DNA from: Loktanella sp. | GTDB taxonomy: Bacteria > Pseudomonadota > Alphaproteobacteria > Rhodobacterales > Rhodobacteraceae | Length of the DNA stretch: 45,607 bases | Direction: 5' to 3' | NCBI GenBank assembly: GCA_020201155.1 | Contig: JAIVHI010000002.1 | Coordinates: 1 to 45,607 of the forward strand | Shown here: positions 26,890-37,926 of the stretch, in pieces | How positions within the stretch are numbered: position 1 is the stretch's first letter | How the letters are laid out: each line of letters opens with the position of its first letter | Made by a program: the position numbers and the translations under genes | The notes under the pieces: model-generated | Database searches by the model: none | Told to the model about the DNA's origin: nothing | Seen by the model: the letters and a program-made list of their open reading frames with translations, nothing else

Positions 26890-27078
26890 CCGCAAGGCCA
26901 CCATTGATGCAAACCTGACGGTCTATGTCTCCTCAATGCCTTGCGACCCTCCGACCCCTCTGCTACATCGCGCAGAAATTCGTGCCCCCGTCCTGTGATG
27001 GGGGATGAAACAGAACGGCCCGATGCCACGCCTCTTCTTCGGGGCCGACCGTCAGGCCCAGACATCGGAAGGGTGGAC
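26890..27078. other. Upstream region of the ATP synthase operon
   Basis: No gene is visible in these 189 bases. A hairpin CCCCC/GGGGG lies around 26986-27004. The promoter candidate is listed separately. The ribosome binding site GGAAGGG (27067-27073) is five bases before the GTG start of atpH. Confidence 0.5.
26941..26969 (+). promoter_or_regulatory. Candidate promoter of the atpHAGDC operon
   Basis: TTGCGA (26941-26946) and TACATC (26964-26969) are separated by 17 bases, a fair match to a housekeeping promoter. It lies about 110 bases before atpH. Similarity is partial, so this is only a candidate. Confidence 0.4.
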
Positions 27079-27639
27079 GTGTCCGAACCAGCTTCGATCT
27101 CAACCGGCATTGCCGAACGCTATGCCACTGCCGTCTTCGCCCTGTCGAAGGATGGCGGAAATCTCAAGGGGCTCGAATCCGACCTCGACCAGCTGAACGC
27201 CGCACTGGCTGAAAGCGACGACTTCCACACGCTGCTGACATCACCGCTTTACGGTCGCGACGAACAACTGGCCGCGATCTCGGCCATCGCTGCCAAGATG
27301 GGCCTGTCAGAGACCACGTCGAACGTGCTCAAGCTGATGGCGTCCAAGCGTCGCCTTTTCGTGCTGCCCGCGATGCTGACCCAGCTGCGCGCCATGCTGG
27401 CCGACGAGCGGGGCGAAGTCACCGCAGAGGTCACGACCGCCAAGGCCCTGACCAAGGCCCAGAGCGAGAAACTTGCCAAGACGCTGACAGCCCAGATGGG
27501 CACTGACGTCGCAATCAACACGACCGTCGATGAAAGCATCATCGGCGGTCTTATCGTTAAAGTCGGCTCCAAGATGATCGATACCTCGATCCGCTCGAAG
27601 CTCGACGCCCTCCAAAACCATATGAAAGAGGCCCGGTAA
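27079..27639 (+). CDS. atpH: ATP synthase F1 subunit delta
   Basis: Peripheral-stalk subunit joining F1 to the membrane part, 186 residues. [19 protein letters not shown] is the family's N-terminal helix signature. The conserved C-terminal ending [23 protein letters not shown] is clear. The GTG start at 27079 is selected by GGAAGGG five bases upstream; the frame remains open further upstream but is not family-like. Its stop overlaps the atpA start by one base (TAATG). The order atpHAGDC, with the Fo genes elsewhere, is usual in Rhodobacterales. Confidence 0.93.
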   Translation: MSEPASISTGIAERYATAVFALSKDGGNLKGLESDLDQLNAALAESDDFHTLLTSPLYGRDEQLAAISAIAAKMGLSETTSNVLKLMASKRRLFVLPAMLTQLRAMLADERGEVTAEVTTAKALTKAQSEKLAKTLTAQMGTDVAINTTVDESIIGGLIVKVGSKMIDTSIRSKLDALQNHMKEAR

Positions 27640-29174
27640 TGGCGATCCAAGCTGCGGAAATCTCTGCGATCCTGAAGGACCAGATCAAGAATTTCGGTCA
27701 AGAGGCCGAAGTGGCCGAAGTCGGCCGCGTTTTGTCCGTCGGTGACGGCATCGCCCGTGTCTACGGCCTCGACAACGTGCAGGCCGGCGAGATGGTCGAA
27801 TTCCCCGGCGGTATCCGCGGGATGGCCCTGAACCTCGAAAGCGACAACGTCGGCGTCGTGATCTTCGGGTCCGACCGGGACATCAAGGAAGGCGACACCG
27901 TCAAGCGGACAAAGTCCATCGTGGACGTGCCTGCCGGCCCCGAACTTCTGGGCCGCGTCGTGGACGGCCTTGGCAACCCGCTGGACGGCAAGGGCCCGAT
28001 CAACGCCACCGAACGGCGCGTCGCGGACGTCAAGGCGCCGGGCATCATCCCGCGCAAATCGGTGCACGAGCCGATGCCGACCGGCCTGAAATCCATCGAC
28101 GCCATGATCCCCATCGGTCGTGGCCAGCGCGAGCTGATCATCGGTGACCGCCAGACCGGCAAGACCGCCGTGGCGCTCGACACGATCCTGAACCAGAAAT
28201 CCTACAACGACGCCGCCACCGACGAGAGCGACAAGCTCTATTGCGTCTACGTGGCCATCGGCCAGAAGCGGTCCACCGTGGCCCAGCTGGTGAAGCGTCT
28301 GGAAGAATCCGGCGCCATCGAATATTCGATCGTCGTGGCTGCCACCGCATCCGACCCCGCGCCGATGCAATATCTGGCGCCCTATTCCGCCACTGCGATG
28401 GCCGAATACTTCCGCGACAATGGCAAGCATGCCCTGATCATCTACGATGACCTGTCCAAGCAAGCCGTGTCCTATCGCCAGATGTCCCTGCTGCTGCGCC
28501 GCCCGCCGGGCCGCGAAGCCTATCCGGGCGACGTGTTCTACCTTCACTCGCGCCTGCTGGAACGGTCGGCCAAGCTGAACGAAGACAACGGCTCGGGCTC
28601 GCTGACGGCACTGCCGATCATCGAAACGCAGGGCGGCGACGTGTCGGCCTTTATTCCGACGAACGTGATCTCGATCACCGACGGCCAGATCTTCCTTGAA
28701 ACCGAACTGTTCTTCCAAGGCATCCGCCCCGCCGTGAACACCGGCCTGTCGGTGTCGCGTGTTGGTTCCGCGGCCCAGACCAACTCGATGAAGTCGGTCG
28801 CCGGTCCTGTGAAACTGGAGCTGGCGCAGTATCGCGAAATGGCGGCCTTTGCCCAGTTCGGCTCTGACCTTGATGCCGCGACACAGCGTTTGCTCAACCG
28901 CGGTGCCCGCCTGACGGAACTGATGAAGCAGCCTCAGTATTCGCCCCTGACCAACGCCGAGATCGTGACGGTCATCTACGCCGGCACCAAGGGCTACCTC
29001 GACAAGCTGGATGTGTCCGACGTGGGCCGGTTCGAAACCGGTCTGCTCAAGCACATGCGCAATGCGGGCAAGGCGACGCTCGACTGGATCACCAAGGAAG
29101 ACCCCAAGATCAAGGGTGACGCAGAGGAAAAACTGAAGGCCGAAATCGACGCCTTCGCCAAGGACTTCGCGTAA
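27639..29174 (+). CDS. atpA: ATP synthase F1 subunit alpha
   Basis: Non-catalytic nucleotide-binding subunit of the F1 hexamer, 511 residues. Walker [10 protein letters not shown] is near residue 169, with upstream [11 protein letters not shown] and [40 protein letters not shown] and [20 protein letters not shown] are strongly conserved alpha-subunit blocks. Length and both ends match the family. Codon choice appears biased towards C/G third positions as expected for a highly expressed gene. Confidence 0.98.
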   Translation: MAIQAAEISAILKDQIKNFGQEAEVAEVGRVLSVGDGIARVYGLDNVQAGEMVEFPGGIRGMALNLESDNVGVVIFGSDRDIKEGDTVKRTKSIVDVPAGPELLGRVVDGLGNPLDGKGPINATERRVADVKAPGIIPRKSVHEPMPTGLKSIDAMIPIGRGQRELIIGDRQTGKTAVALDTILNQKSYNDAATDESDKLYCVYVAIGQKRSTVAQLVKRLEESGAIEYSIVVAATASDPAPMQYLAPYSATAMAEYFRDNGKHALIIYDDLSKQAVSYRQMSLLLRRPPGREAYPGDVFYLHSRLLERSAKLNEDNGSGSLTALPIIETQGGDVSAFIPTNVISITDGQIFLETELFFQGIRPAVNTGLSVSRVGSAAQTNSMKSVAGPVKLELAQYREMAAFAQFGSDLDAATQRLLNRGARLTELMKQPQYSPLTNAEIVTVIYAGTKGYLDKLDVSDVGRFETGLLKHMRNAGKATLDWITKEDPKIKGDAEEKLKAEIDAFAKDFA

Positions 29175-29201
29175 TCGCTCTCGAGATAAGGAGGCTTTGG
29201 T

Positions 29202-30074
29202 TTGCCAAACCTTAAGGACCTGAAAAATCGGATCTCGTCGGTCAAATCGACCCGCAAGATCACGCAGGCGATGCAGATGGTCGCGGCCGCGAAATTGCGC
29301 CGTGCCCAGGACGCAGCCGAAGCCGCACGGCCCTACGCGGAACGGTTCAACGCCGTTCTTGCCGGGCTGGCCTCGGGTGTGGGTGACAGCGAAACTGCGC
29401 CGAAACTGCTGGCCGGAACCGGCAGCGACGACGTGCACCTGCTGGTCGTCATGACGGCGGAACGCGGACTCTGCGGCGGGTTCAACTCGAACATCGCCCG
29501 TCTGGCCCGTGTGCACGCCAAGAAGCTGCAGGCCGGTGGCAAGACCGTCAAGATCCTGACGGTCGGCAAGAAAGGTCGCAGCGCGCTCAAGCGCGATCTT
29601 GGCGATCACTTCGTCGGTCACGTCGATATGTCGGACGTCAAGCGGATGTCCTATGCCGATGCGCAGGGCATTGCCAAGGACGTGCTCGAACGCTTCGACG
29701 CCGGTGATTTCGACATCGCGACGATCTTCTTTTCGCGCTTCGAAAACGTCGTGACGCAACACCCGACCGCCCAGCAGATCATCCCGGCCCAGTTCGAGGA
29801 AGGCGACGCGGACGATGCGACGCTTTACGACTACGAACCGGGCGAAGAGGAAATCCTCGCCGACCTGCTGCCGCGTGGCGTCGCGACGCAAATCTTTGCC
29901 GCACTGTTGGAAAATGCAGCCTCCGAGCAGGGTGCGCGTCAGTCCGCCATGGACAACGCAACCCGAAACGCAGGCGACATGATCGACGATCTCACGATCG
30001 AATATAACCGCTCGCGTCAGGCCGTGATTACCAACGAGCTGATCGAAATCATTTCGGGCGCGGAAGCGCTCTAG
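29202..30074 (+). CDS. atpG: ATP synthase F1 subunit gamma
   Basis: Central rotor shaft of F1, 290 residues. [30 protein letters not shown] is the diagnostic N-terminal coil, and the C-terminal coil is [31 protein letters not shown]. It starts with a TTG at 29202, preceded by a perfect AAGGAGG (29188-29194) at seven bases, so the weak start codon has a strong ribosome site. This may tune gamma to one copy per complex against three each of alpha and beta. Confidence 0.96.
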   Translation: MPNLKDLKNRISSVKSTRKITQAMQMVAAAKLRRAQDAAEAARPYAERFNAVLAGLASGVGDSETAPKLLAGTGSDDVHLLVVMTAERGLCGGFNSNIARLARVHAKKLQAGGKTVKILTVGKKGRSALKRDLGDHFVGHVDMSDVKRMSYADAQGIAKDVLERFDAGDFDIATIFFSRFENVVTQHPTAQQIIPAQFEEGDADDATLYDYEPGEEEILADLLPRGVATQIFAALLENAASEQGARQSAMDNATRNAGDMIDDLTIEYNRSRQAVITNELIEIISGAEAL

Positions 30075-30091
30075 ACCCCGGAGAAACGTAA

Positions 30092-31516
<1,425 letters not shown>

Positions 31517-31526
31517 GGAGCAGATC

Positions 31527-31967
31527 ATGGCAGATACCCTGCAATTCGATCTCGTCGCACCCGAACGTCGGTTGGCGTCGTATGCCGCCACCGAGGTTCA
31601 GATCCCCGGTGCCGGTGGTGATATGACGGCAATGGCGGGCCACGCGCCCACGATCACCACCCTGCGGCCCGGCATCCTCCGGGTCGTCCACAATGGTGAA
31701 ACCGACGAGTATGTCGTCTCGGGGGGCTTTGCCGAGATCACCGATGACGGTGTGACGGTCCTGGCCGAACAATCCCTGCCACGGGCAGAGATGACCCAAG
31801 ACGTCTACGACGACATGATGGTGGAGTTCCGCCAGCAGTACGAGAAGGCCAAGTCCAATTTCGAGAACGAACCGGGCCCGGTCGACGATGCAGCCAAGCT
31901 GATCGCGGACATGGTTGCGGTTGGAACGCACATCGGACTTGACCCCAAGCAGTCGAATTTCGGCTAA
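31527..31967 (+). CDS. atpC: ATP synthase F1 subunit epsilon
   Basis: Rotor and regulatory subunit, 146 residues. The N-terminal beta sandwich has [35 protein letters not shown] and [20 protein letters not shown], all standard for epsilon. The C-terminal part is helical but ends with an acidic, loosely conserved tail ([15 protein letters not shown]). AAGGAG precedes ATG 31527. It is the last gene of the operon, followed by a strong terminator. Confidence 0.95.
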   Translation: MADTLQFDLVAPERRLASYAATEVQIPGAGGDMTAMAGHAPTITTLRPGILRVVHNGETDEYVVSGGFAEITDDGVTVLAEQSLPRAEMTQDVYDDMMVEFRQQYEKAKSNFENEPGPVDDAAKLIADMVAVGTHIGLDPKQSNFG

Positions 31968-31986
31968 GAGCTTACCAAAGTTGAAC

Positions 31987-32020
31987 AAAAGCCCCGCCAG
32001 CGCGGGGCTTTTGCATTTTT
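31987..32020 (+). terminator. Terminator of the atp operon
   Basis: An 11-bp perfect stem AAAAGCCCCGC / GCGGGGCTTTT (31987-31997 with 32002-32012) with a CAGC loop, followed by GCATTTTT. It lies 19 bases after the atpC stop and is a strong rho-independent terminator, separating the operon from the lectin-domain gene. Confidence 0.93.
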
Positions 32021-32082
32021 GCAGTCGTGTTTCCAAGTGATTTCAGGTTTGATCAACCAAAGGTGGTGGAGACCGAAGTCAA

Positions 32083-32430
32083 ATGAAAACCATTAAAAGC
32101 AGCTTGATAGGAATAGATCAGGGCGACGTCATCGTATTCGCGGATTACAGGGACAACGGCCCGATGTGGTCGGAGACGGGCAACCGCGAAGCACGCCAAG
32201 CGGTCGAGTTTTCTGACAGCTACGCCGAAGCGCCCTCGGTCATGGTCAGCGTGTCCATGCTGGACGTGTCATCCGAGGCGAATGTCCGCACAGAAGTCAT
32301 GGCCACGAATGTCACGACGAAAGGCTTCGACATCGTGTTCCGGACATGGGGCGACACGCGGATTGCCCGAGCGCGCGTCGCGTGGCAGTCCATCGGGGAA
32401 CTTGCCAGCGACGACGCCTGGGATATCTAG
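32083..32430 (+). CDS. H-type lectin domain protein
   Basis: A 115-residue protein. About 70 residues match the H-type lectin domain known from snail agglutinin and Dictyostelium discoidins: [40 protein letters not shown] and [20 protein letters not shown]. The N-V-T, G-F and W-x-D-T landmarks are all there. In animals and slime moulds this fold binds N-acetylgalactosamine; bacterial copies have no agreed ligand. It has no signal peptide or membrane segment. GGTGGTGGAG precedes ATG 32083. It sits alone between the atp terminator and prs, sharing its CTAG stop with prs. Role in this organism unknown. Confidence 0.78.
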   Translation: MKTIKSSLIGIDQGDVIVFADYRDNGPMWSETGNREARQAVEFSDSYAEAPSVMVSVSMLDVSSEANVRTEVMATNVTTKGFDIVFRTWGDTRIARARVAWQSIGELASDDAWDI

Positions 32431-33443
32431 CCCGCGTAGGTGCCTTCGTAGATCGGCTTCAGGGTCTTGTGGTTGAACAGGGACGACACGCTGGTGCCGT
32501 TCCAGGTGTTCAGGATCGCCTGCGCGAACATCGGCGCGGTCGACACGATCCGGATCGCGGGGCAAGCCCGCACGTTTTCAGTGGGCTGGATGGTGTCGGT
32601 GATGACAAGGTTCTTCATGACCGATTTGCCGATCCGTTCGACGGCGGGGCCGGACAGGACGCCATGGGTGATGTAGGAATGAACCTCTTTCGCGCCGTGT
32701 TCCATCAGCACTTCGGCGGCCTTGCACAGCGTGCCGGCCGTGTCGACGATATCGTCCACCACAAGGCAGGTGCGGCCCTTCACGTCACCGATCACCGTCA
32801 TTTCCGCCACTTCACCCGGCTTGCCACGGCGCTTGTCCACGATCGAGAGCGGGGCGTTGATCCGTTGCGCCAGATCGCGGGCACGGGCCACGCCACCCAC
32901 ATCCGGGGACACGACCATCACATCGTCCATCTGGGTCTTGAAGTTGTGCATCACGTCGAGAGCGAAGACCGGCGACGCATAAAGGTTATCGACGGGAATG
33001 TCGAAAAAGCCCTGTATCTGCGTCGCATGCAGGTCCAGCGTGAGAATCCGTTCGATCCCCGCTTCCATCAGCATGTTGGCGACCAGCTTCGCGGTGATCG
33101 GGGTGCGGGCCTTTGACCGGCGGTCCTGCCTTGCATAGCCAAAGTAGGGGATGACGGCGGTGATGCGCTTGGCCGATGATCGGCGCAGGGCATCGGCGAT
33201 GATCAGCAGCTCCATCAGGTTGTCGTTTGCGGGGTTCGACGTGGGCTGGATGATATACATATCCTCGCCGCGCACGTTCTCGAACACCTCGACGAAGATT
33301 TCACCGTCGTTGAACCGTTCGACCCGCGCATCGGCCAGACTGACGTCCATGCCCCGGTGCATCGACATCCGCCCGGCGATCGCTTCGGCAAGGGGTCGGT
33401 TGGCATTGCCGGAGATCAGCTTGGGTTCATCGTTTTTTGGCAT
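32427..33443 (-). CDS. prs: Ribose-phosphate pyrophosphokinase
   Basis: Makes PRPP from ribose 5-phosphate and ATP for nucleotide, histidine and tryptophan synthesis; cytoplasmic, 338 residues. Motifs include [67 protein letters not shown] and the PRPP-binding loop [17 protein letters not shown] 33443 is chosen with AAGGA six bases before it; the frame is open upstream for over 400 bases, but that part is not family-like and overlaps the isomerase remnant. Confidence 0.96.
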   Translation of the reverse strand: MPKNDEPKLISGNANRPLAEAIAGRMSMHRGMDVSLADARVERFNDGEIFVEVFENVRGEDMYIIQPTSNPANDNLMELLIIADALRRSSAKRITAVIPYFGYARQDRRSKARTPITAKLVANMLMEAGIERILTLDLHATQIQGFFDIPVDNLYASPVFALDVMHNFKTQMDDVMVVSPDVGGVARARDLAQRINAPLSIVDKRRGKPGEVAEMTVIGDVKGRTCLVVDDIVDTAGTLCKAAEVLMEHGAKEVHSYITHGVLSGPAVERIGKSVMKNLVITDTIQPTENVRACPAIRIVSTAPMFAQAILNTWNGTSVSSLFNHKTLKPIYEGTYAG

Positions 33444-33548
33444 GGGGGATCCTTGAGGGCGGCGGTAGGCCGACAGATTCGCGACATTGACACCGCCTAG
33501 CACACCGATAACGTCCGGCAAAGAATTGCCAGCGTCCGGAGGCACAGG

Positions 33549-33993
33549 ATGGCCCATATCGATTACTATTTCGCAACGATCAGCCCGTTTACCTATCTGA
33601 CGGGGACCCGTCTGGACGAGATTGCACAAAAGCACGGCGCAACGCTTGCCTACAAGCCCTTGGACATCATGCAGTTGTTCGCCCGCACCGGCGGCACCCC
33701 GCCGCCAGAGAGGCACCCCAACCGGCAGGAATACCGCCTGCAGGACCTGCGCCGCCGTGCGGGATATCGCGCAGGACGACACGATCCGTGCCTGTCTGAC
33801 CGCTGCGGGTTTCGACCCGGCATTGGCCGACAAGGGGCTAATGGCCAGCGCCGAGGAATACACCCGCAACCTTGAAGACGCCGTGATGGCGGGCGTCTTT
33901 GGCGCGCCTTTCTACATCACCGACGGTGACGAAAGGTTCTGGGGGCAGGACCGGCTCGACGATCTGGACGCGCACCTGTCAGGCACGCTCTGA
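33549..33993 (+). pseudogene. 2-hydroxychromene-2-carboxylate isomerase (DsbA-like) with internal deletion
   Basis: Two pieces of one family join out of frame. The first, from ATG 33549 (GGAGG upstream), reads [19 protein letters not shown], then [20 protein letters not shown]. The second, in the next frame from about 33760, reads [20 protein letters not shown] and [20 protein letters not shown], ending DLDAHLSGTL. Normal members have about 200 residues; here some 75 from the middle are absent and the junction around 33735-33765 shifts the frame. The family uses glutathione to isomerise aromatic-degradation intermediates or acts as a DsbA/GST-kappa-like oxidoreductase. The gene cannot make an intact enzyme. 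Divergent from prs. Confidence 0.85.
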
Positions 33994-34001
33994 CCCTGCG
34001 G

Positions 34002-35048
34002 TCAGCCGTGCAGCAGCGCCAGAAACGAGTCCACGCCCGCGTCGGTCATTGACCAGTCGCAGACCAGCCGTCCGGTCAACCGTTCGTCCGTGTCGCCTTT
34101 GGTCACGTCGCCACCCATGACGTAGTAGGTGGCGCCGGCGTCGAGCATGCGCTGGTGAAGGGCGCGGGGGGCGGAAAAGAAGATGACGTTGCCCTGAGGC
34201 TGATACGCCAGTTCCACGGTGTTCGACTGGCGCAGACCTTCGGTCAGCCGGGCACAGGCCGCATTGGCCGCGCGCGCCATGTCGAGCCACAGGTCGTCGG
34301 CCAGATAGGCCTGCATCTGTGCCGACAGGTAGCGATGCTTGGAGAACAGATGCCCGCCGCGCTTGCGCCGCAACTCGAACTCCCATGCCAGATCCGGATT
34401 GAACAGGATGCAGGCTTCGACGCCCAGAAGTCCGTTCTTGGTGCCACCGAAGCTGACCGCGTCCACGCCCGCCTTCCACGTCATCTCGGCGGGGGTGCAA
34501 TCGAGAGAGACAAGCGCATTGGCGAATCGCGCACCGTCCAGATGCGTGGTGATGCCAAACTCGCGGGCGACGGTCGTCAGCGCCGCGATCTCGTCGACGG
34601 AATAGACGGTGCCCTTTTCGGTGATCTGGGTGATCGACAGGGGCCCGCGCTGGGGTCCGTGAACGCCCCGCGTCTGCTCGGCCTCCAGCGAAGCGCGCAG
34701 GGCGGCAGGGGTGATCTTGGCGTTTTCGGCCGGCACCAGCGACAGCTTGGCGCCCGAATAGAATTCCGGCGCGTTGCATTCATCCTCGTGGATATGCGCC
34801 ATGGGCGAGCAAAAGATCGTCTCCCACGGTTGCGCCATCGTCGCCAGCAGGATCGAATTGGCCGCCGTTCCGGTGGCGACCAGATGCACCATCGCATCGG
34901 GGGCTTCGAAGACCTCGCGGATGCGGGCGCGCACGTCGCCCATGATGTCATCCGCACCATAGCCCATGGCGTAGCCGTCATTGGCGGCCACCAGCGCCTC
35001 CATCACCTTCGGATGGGCGGGGCCCGCATTGTCAGAGGCAAAATACAT
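34002..35048 (-). CDS. ltaE: Low-specificity L-threonine aldolase / beta-eliminating lyase
   Basis: PLP-dependent enzyme that splits threonine (or allo-threonine) into glycine and acetaldehyde; 348 residues. Motifs are YFASDNAGPAHPKVMEAL, the GYGADDIMGDV loop, FVATGTAAN-like VATGTAANSI, HIHEDECNAPEF, HLDGARFANALVSL and the PLP-lysine segment VSFGGTKNGLLG. ATG 35048 is preferred over the GTG just before it because it overlaps the YcgN stop (TGATG) and follows GAGGAG by eight bases. Last gene of a minus-strand operon. The family also includes related lyases, so substrate preference is inferred. Confidence 0.88.
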   Translation of the reverse strand: MYFASDNAGPAHPKVMEALVAANDGYAMGYGADDIMGDVRARIREVFEAPDAMVHLVATGTAANSILLATMAQPWETIFCSPMAHIHEDECNAPEFYSGAKLSLVPAENAKITPAALRASLEAEQTRGVHGPQRGPLSITQITEKGTVYSVDEIAALTTVAREFGITTHLDGARFANALVSLDCTPAEMTWKAGVDAVSFGGTKNGLLGVEACILFNPDLAWEFELRRKRGGHLFSKHRYLSAQMQAYLADDLWLDMARAANAACARLTEGLRQSNTVELAYQPQGNVIFFSAPRALHQRMLDAGATYYVMGGDVTKGDTDERLTGRLVCDWSMTDAGVDSFLALLHG

Positions 35049-35497
35049 CACGTCGGCTCCTCGATTACGTAATCGTCCCAGTCGTCTTCCGGCACCAGCT
35101 CTTCGTTGAGCGTGCGGTCCTGCATGGACACGCCTGCCGTGTGGACGGCATTGGCGTCCTTGCTGATCAGGTGGTGCCAGTCGTAAAGCGGCTTGCCTTC
35201 ATAGCGCAGGCGATAGGCGCAGGTCTGCGGCAGCCAGTAAAGATGGTTCTCGATCGTCTCGGGTGTCAGCACGATGCACTCGGGCACGAACTGGTGCCGG
35301 ATGGGATATTTGCTGCACCGGCAGGTGGCACCGTCAAGCAGCTTGCAGGAGATGCGGGTCAGTTCGACCTCGCCATCTTCGTATTCGAGCTTGTTCAGAC
35401 AGCATTTGCCGCAGCCGTCGCACAGCGCTTCCCATTCGGCGCGGCTCAGATCCTCGAGCGGCACGTCTTCCCAGAAATGAGGGCGCAGATCAGACAT
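35048..35497 (-). CDS. YcgN family cysteine cluster protein
   Basis: A 149-residue protein of the YcgN family (UPF0260). The N-terminal PHFWEDVPLEDLSRAEWEALC and the cluster CDGCGKCCLNKLEYEDGEV are diagnostic. Further cysteines at SCKLLD, TCRCSKYP, ECIVL and TCAYRL suggest metal or iron-sulfur binding. Function unknown. It overlaps the ribF end by eight bases and touches the threonine aldolase start, so it is coupled on both sides. Confidence 0.9.
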   Translation of the reverse strand: MSDLRPHFWEDVPLEDLSRAEWEALCDGCGKCCLNKLEYEDGEVELTRISCKLLDGATCRCSKYPIRHQFVPECIVLTPETIENHLYWLPQTCAYRLRYEGKPLYDWHHLISKDANAVHTAGVSMQDRTLNEELVPEDDWDDYVIEEPT

Positions 35498-36428
35498 GGG
35501 ACAGAATGTCCCGCGCCATCTCGCAGTCCTTGTCCATCTGGACGATCAGGGTGTCGACGCTGGTGAAATTCAGCTCGGGCCGCAGGAATTCGACCAGCGC
35601 GACCGAGATCGGCGCACCGTAGAGATCGCCCTTGAAGTCGAAGATGAACGTCTCGCAGTTCGCTTCGTTCTCGCCGAACATGGGACGGACGCCGATCGAA
35701 GCCGCGCCGTTGTAGCTGCCCTTGTGGGGCCCATCCAGCACGTCGCATTTCACAGCGTAAACGCCGAAACGCGGGGGATGCAGCCCATCGATGGACATGT
35801 TCGCCGTAGGATAGCCCAGATCGCGCCCGCGCTGTTCGCCACGGATCACCGCGCCTTCCAGCCTGTGCCAGTGGCCCAGCATGGCGGCGGCCGCGCGCGC
35901 GTCGCCCTCGCTCAGCGCGTCGCGGATCGCGGTCGAGCTGATGCGGATGTCGTCCGATGTCAGGATCGGGGCGACGGTCACGCCGAAGCCCATCGTTTCG
36001 CCGAAAGCCTGAAGGTCGGCAGCCTTGCCGGCGCGATCCTTTCCGAAACAGAAGTCCTGCCCGACGACGACGTGGGTCAGGCCCAGCGCATCGACGATGA
36101 TCTCGCGCGCGAAATCTTCGGGCGGCAGCGCGGCGAGCGCGGCGTTGAACGGCACCTCGTAAAGCAGCGCGACCCCCAGCTTGTCCAAACGGTTGGCGCG
36201 GGCCTCGGCGTTCATCAGGCGGAACGGGGCTGCGTCATGGTGAAAATAGGCGCGCGGGTGTGGCTCGAAGGTCATGACACCAAGGGGTGCGTCGATCTTG
36301 GCGGCGGCCAGTCGGGTCAGGTCGATGACGGCCTGATGTCCCAGATGCACGCCATCGAAATTGCCGATGGCCGCGGCGGCACCACGGTCGGCAGGGTCGA
36401 TGAAATGCGGGTCGCGGATGATGCGCAT
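35490..36428 (-). CDS. ribF: Bifunctional riboflavin kinase/FAD synthetase
   Basis: Turns riboflavin into FMN and FMN into FAD; 312 residues. The N-terminal adenylyltransferase half has AIGNFDGVHLGHQAVID near residue 23 and VVGQDFCFGKDRAG. ISSTAIRDALSEGD matches the family (S/T)-S-T-x-I-R block. The C-terminal kinase half begins GRDLGYPTANMSID and includes PRFGVYAVKCDV and EFLRPELNFTSVDTL. ATG 36428 gives the usual MRIIRDP start. Between maoC and ycgN. I see no FMN riboswitch nearby. Confidence 0.94.
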   Translation of the reverse strand: MRIIRDPHFIDPADRGAAAAIGNFDGVHLGHQAVIDLTRLAAAKIDAPLGVMTFEPHPRAYFHHDAAPFRLMNAEARANRLDKLGVALLYEVPFNAALAALPPEDFAREIIVDALGLTHVVVGQDFCFGKDRAGKAADLQAFGETMGFGVTVAPILTSDDIRISSTAIRDALSEGDARAAAAMLGHWHRLEGAVIRGEQRGRDLGYPTANMSIDGLHPPRFGVYAVKCDVLDGPHKGSYNGAASIGVRPMFGENEANCETFIFDFKGDLYGAPISVALVEFLRPELNFTSVDTLIVQMDKDCEMARDILSHV

Positions 36429-36467
36429 GGGGGCAGGGTTAGCTTCCCGCGCAGGGGGGCGCAATGG

Positions 36468-36911
36468 CTAGTCGAACTTCCCCGAGGGGGCCAGCACGGT
36501 CGCTTCGCCCGCCAGCACTTTCTTGCCGTCCACAAGGCAGTGCGTCGCTAGCGTGACGCGGCGCCGGGCGTAATCGATCGCAGTCACCTCGACCTCGGCG
36601 CGGACCAGATCGCCGGGGCGGACGGGGGCAAGGAACTTGAGGCTTTGGCCCAGATAGACGGTGCCGTGACCGGGAAGCTGCTCTCCGATGACTGCCGAGA
36701 CCAGACCGGCGGTCAGCATCCCGTGCGCGATGCGCCCGCCGAAGATCGTGTCCTGCGCATAGCTGTCGTCCAGATGCACCGGATTGCGGTCGGTCGAGAC
36801 CTGCGCGAACATTTCGATGTCGTCGTCGGTGATGACCTTTTGCACATAGCGCATCATGCCCACGGCAAGGTCTTCGATGACGATGGTGCCTCGGGGTGCG
36901 TTGTCCAACAT
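36468..36911 (-). CDS. MaoC-like (R)-specific enoyl-CoA hydratase
   Basis: A 147-residue single hotdog-fold protein. The hydratase-2 motif is clear: STDRNPVHLDDSYAQDTIFGGRIAHGMLTAGLVSAVIG, containing the D-x-N-x-x-H catalytic pair. YLGQSLKFLAPVRPGDLVRAEVEV is typical of MaoC proteins. It likely hydrates trans-2-enoyl-CoA to (R)-3-hydroxyacyl-CoA or a similar thioester; the exact acyl group cannot be read from sequence. ATG 36911 follows AGGA by seven bases. It lies between the HAD gene and ribF. Confidence 0.88.
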   Translation of the reverse strand: MLDNAPRGTIVIEDLAVGMMRYVQKVITDDDIEMFAQVSTDRNPVHLDDSYAQDTIFGGRIAHGMLTAGLVSAVIGEQLPGHGTVYLGQSLKFLAPVRPGDLVRAEVEVTAIDYARRRVTLATHCLVDGKKVLAGEATVLAPSGKFD

Positions 36912-36994
36912 TTCAGGTCCTGCTAAGTCACAAAAGTTCAACCGAAGCGTCCGGTTTGTAACTTAATTGCTTTGCGGACGCAGAAAGTCAACCC

Positions 36995-37870
36995 TCAGCG
37001 CAGGTATCCGATGGCATAGGTGGCGTTGACCTGTGCGGCATCCAGAAAGCGCTGCAGCGCCTCCGGTTGCGGTGCGCGGTCGGTCCCGGTTTCTTCCCGC
37101 GCCAGACCGCCGGTGATGAACAGGCTGTCGAGGTCTTCCTGCTGCGCGCCCAGAATATCGGTGCCGACCCCGTCACCGATGCAGATGATGCGCGGCTCTC
37201 GGGGCGACGTGCCCAGCGCCGCCAGCCGGCGCCGCGCCAGATCGTAGATCGGCGGATGGGGTTTGCCGAAATAGAGGCTCGTGCCCCCCATTTCCGTGTA
37301 AAGCGCGGCCAGCGCGCCGGCACACCATTCGCGCACGTCGCCCCGGTCCACCACGAGATCGGGGTTGGCGCAAAGCAGCTTGAGCCCCTTTTGCTTGGCG
37401 AACAGGAATTCGGGGCGGTTCACGGCCGGGTCGGCCTGCGGGTCGAAAGGTCCGCAGCAGACGATGCCCTCGGCCTCTTGCAGCGGGACCTGTCGGATAT
37501 CGACCGGGTTCTCGATGATCTTGAGCGGCGTGAAAAAGTCGTCGTCGCGCGGGCTTTCGCCCATGAACCAGACCTTTTCGCCAACGGCGCCCTGAAACAT
37601 GGCGGCCCGCGCGGAATCGCCCGAGGTGGCGATCGCATCCCATGCGTCGTCGGTGACGCCGAAGTCCTTGATCTGGGCTGCGACCGAATCCCATGGGCGC
37701 GGAGAGTTCGTCACCAACACGACCTTTCCGCCCCGCGTGCGGTAATCGCGCATGGCATCCACAGCCGCAGGCATGGCGCTGATGCCGTCGTGCAGGCAGC
37801 CCCAGAGGTCCACGAAGGCGGCGTCGTACTGGTCGCTGATATCCGCGAATGACTCGATGATGGGTGGCAT
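36995..37870 (-). CDS. TIGR01459 family HAD-type hydrolase
   Basis: Predicted HAD phosphatase of the class IIA (NagD-like) group, 291 residues. Motif I DAAFVDLWGCLHDGISAMP has W-G-C-L-H where NagD has D-x-x-G, so only the first aspartate of the usual D-x-D pair is plain; this WG variant is typical of TIGR01459. VVLVTNSPRPW is motif II, YFGKPHPPIYDLA motif III, and CIGDGVGTDILGAQQEDLDS motif IV. Substrate unknown. It heads the run of minus-strand genes down to ltaE. Confidence 0.88.
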   Translation of the reverse strand: MPPIIESFADISDQYDAAFVDLWGCLHDGISAMPAAVDAMRDYRTRGGKVVLVTNSPRPWDSVAAQIKDFGVTDDAWDAIATSGDSARAAMFQGAVGEKVWFMGESPRDDDFFTPLKIIENPVDIRQVPLQEAEGIVCCGPFDPQADPAVNRPEFLFAKQKGLKLLCANPDLVVDRGDVREWCAGALAALYTEMGGTSLYFGKPHPPIYDLARRRLAALGTSPREPRIICIGDGVGTDILGAQQEDLDSLFITGGLAREETGTDRAPQPEALQRFLDAAQVNATYAIGYLR

Positions 37871-37926
37871 GGGCGCGCTCCGCTGTTGCTTGGCTTGGGA
37901 CGTGGTGCCCGGGGCGCCGACGCAAT

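Noticed and set aside
27249-29891. Very long open frame (880 codons) on the minus strand opposite atpH, atpA and atpG
   Set aside because: It mirrors highly biased G/C third positions of the atp genes; the translation is low-complexity and unlike any family. The same holds for long antisense frames opposite oppB-oppD, tamB, the stator pair, clpA and groEL.
33444-33869. N-terminal extension of prs
   Set aside because: The frame stays open but the extra residues are not PRPP synthetase and overlap the isomerase gene; ATG 33443 has a good ribosome site and a normal N-terminus.
36429-36467. FMN riboswitch ahead of ribF
   Set aside because: The gap is only 39 bases and ribF is inside an operon; no room for the aptamer.
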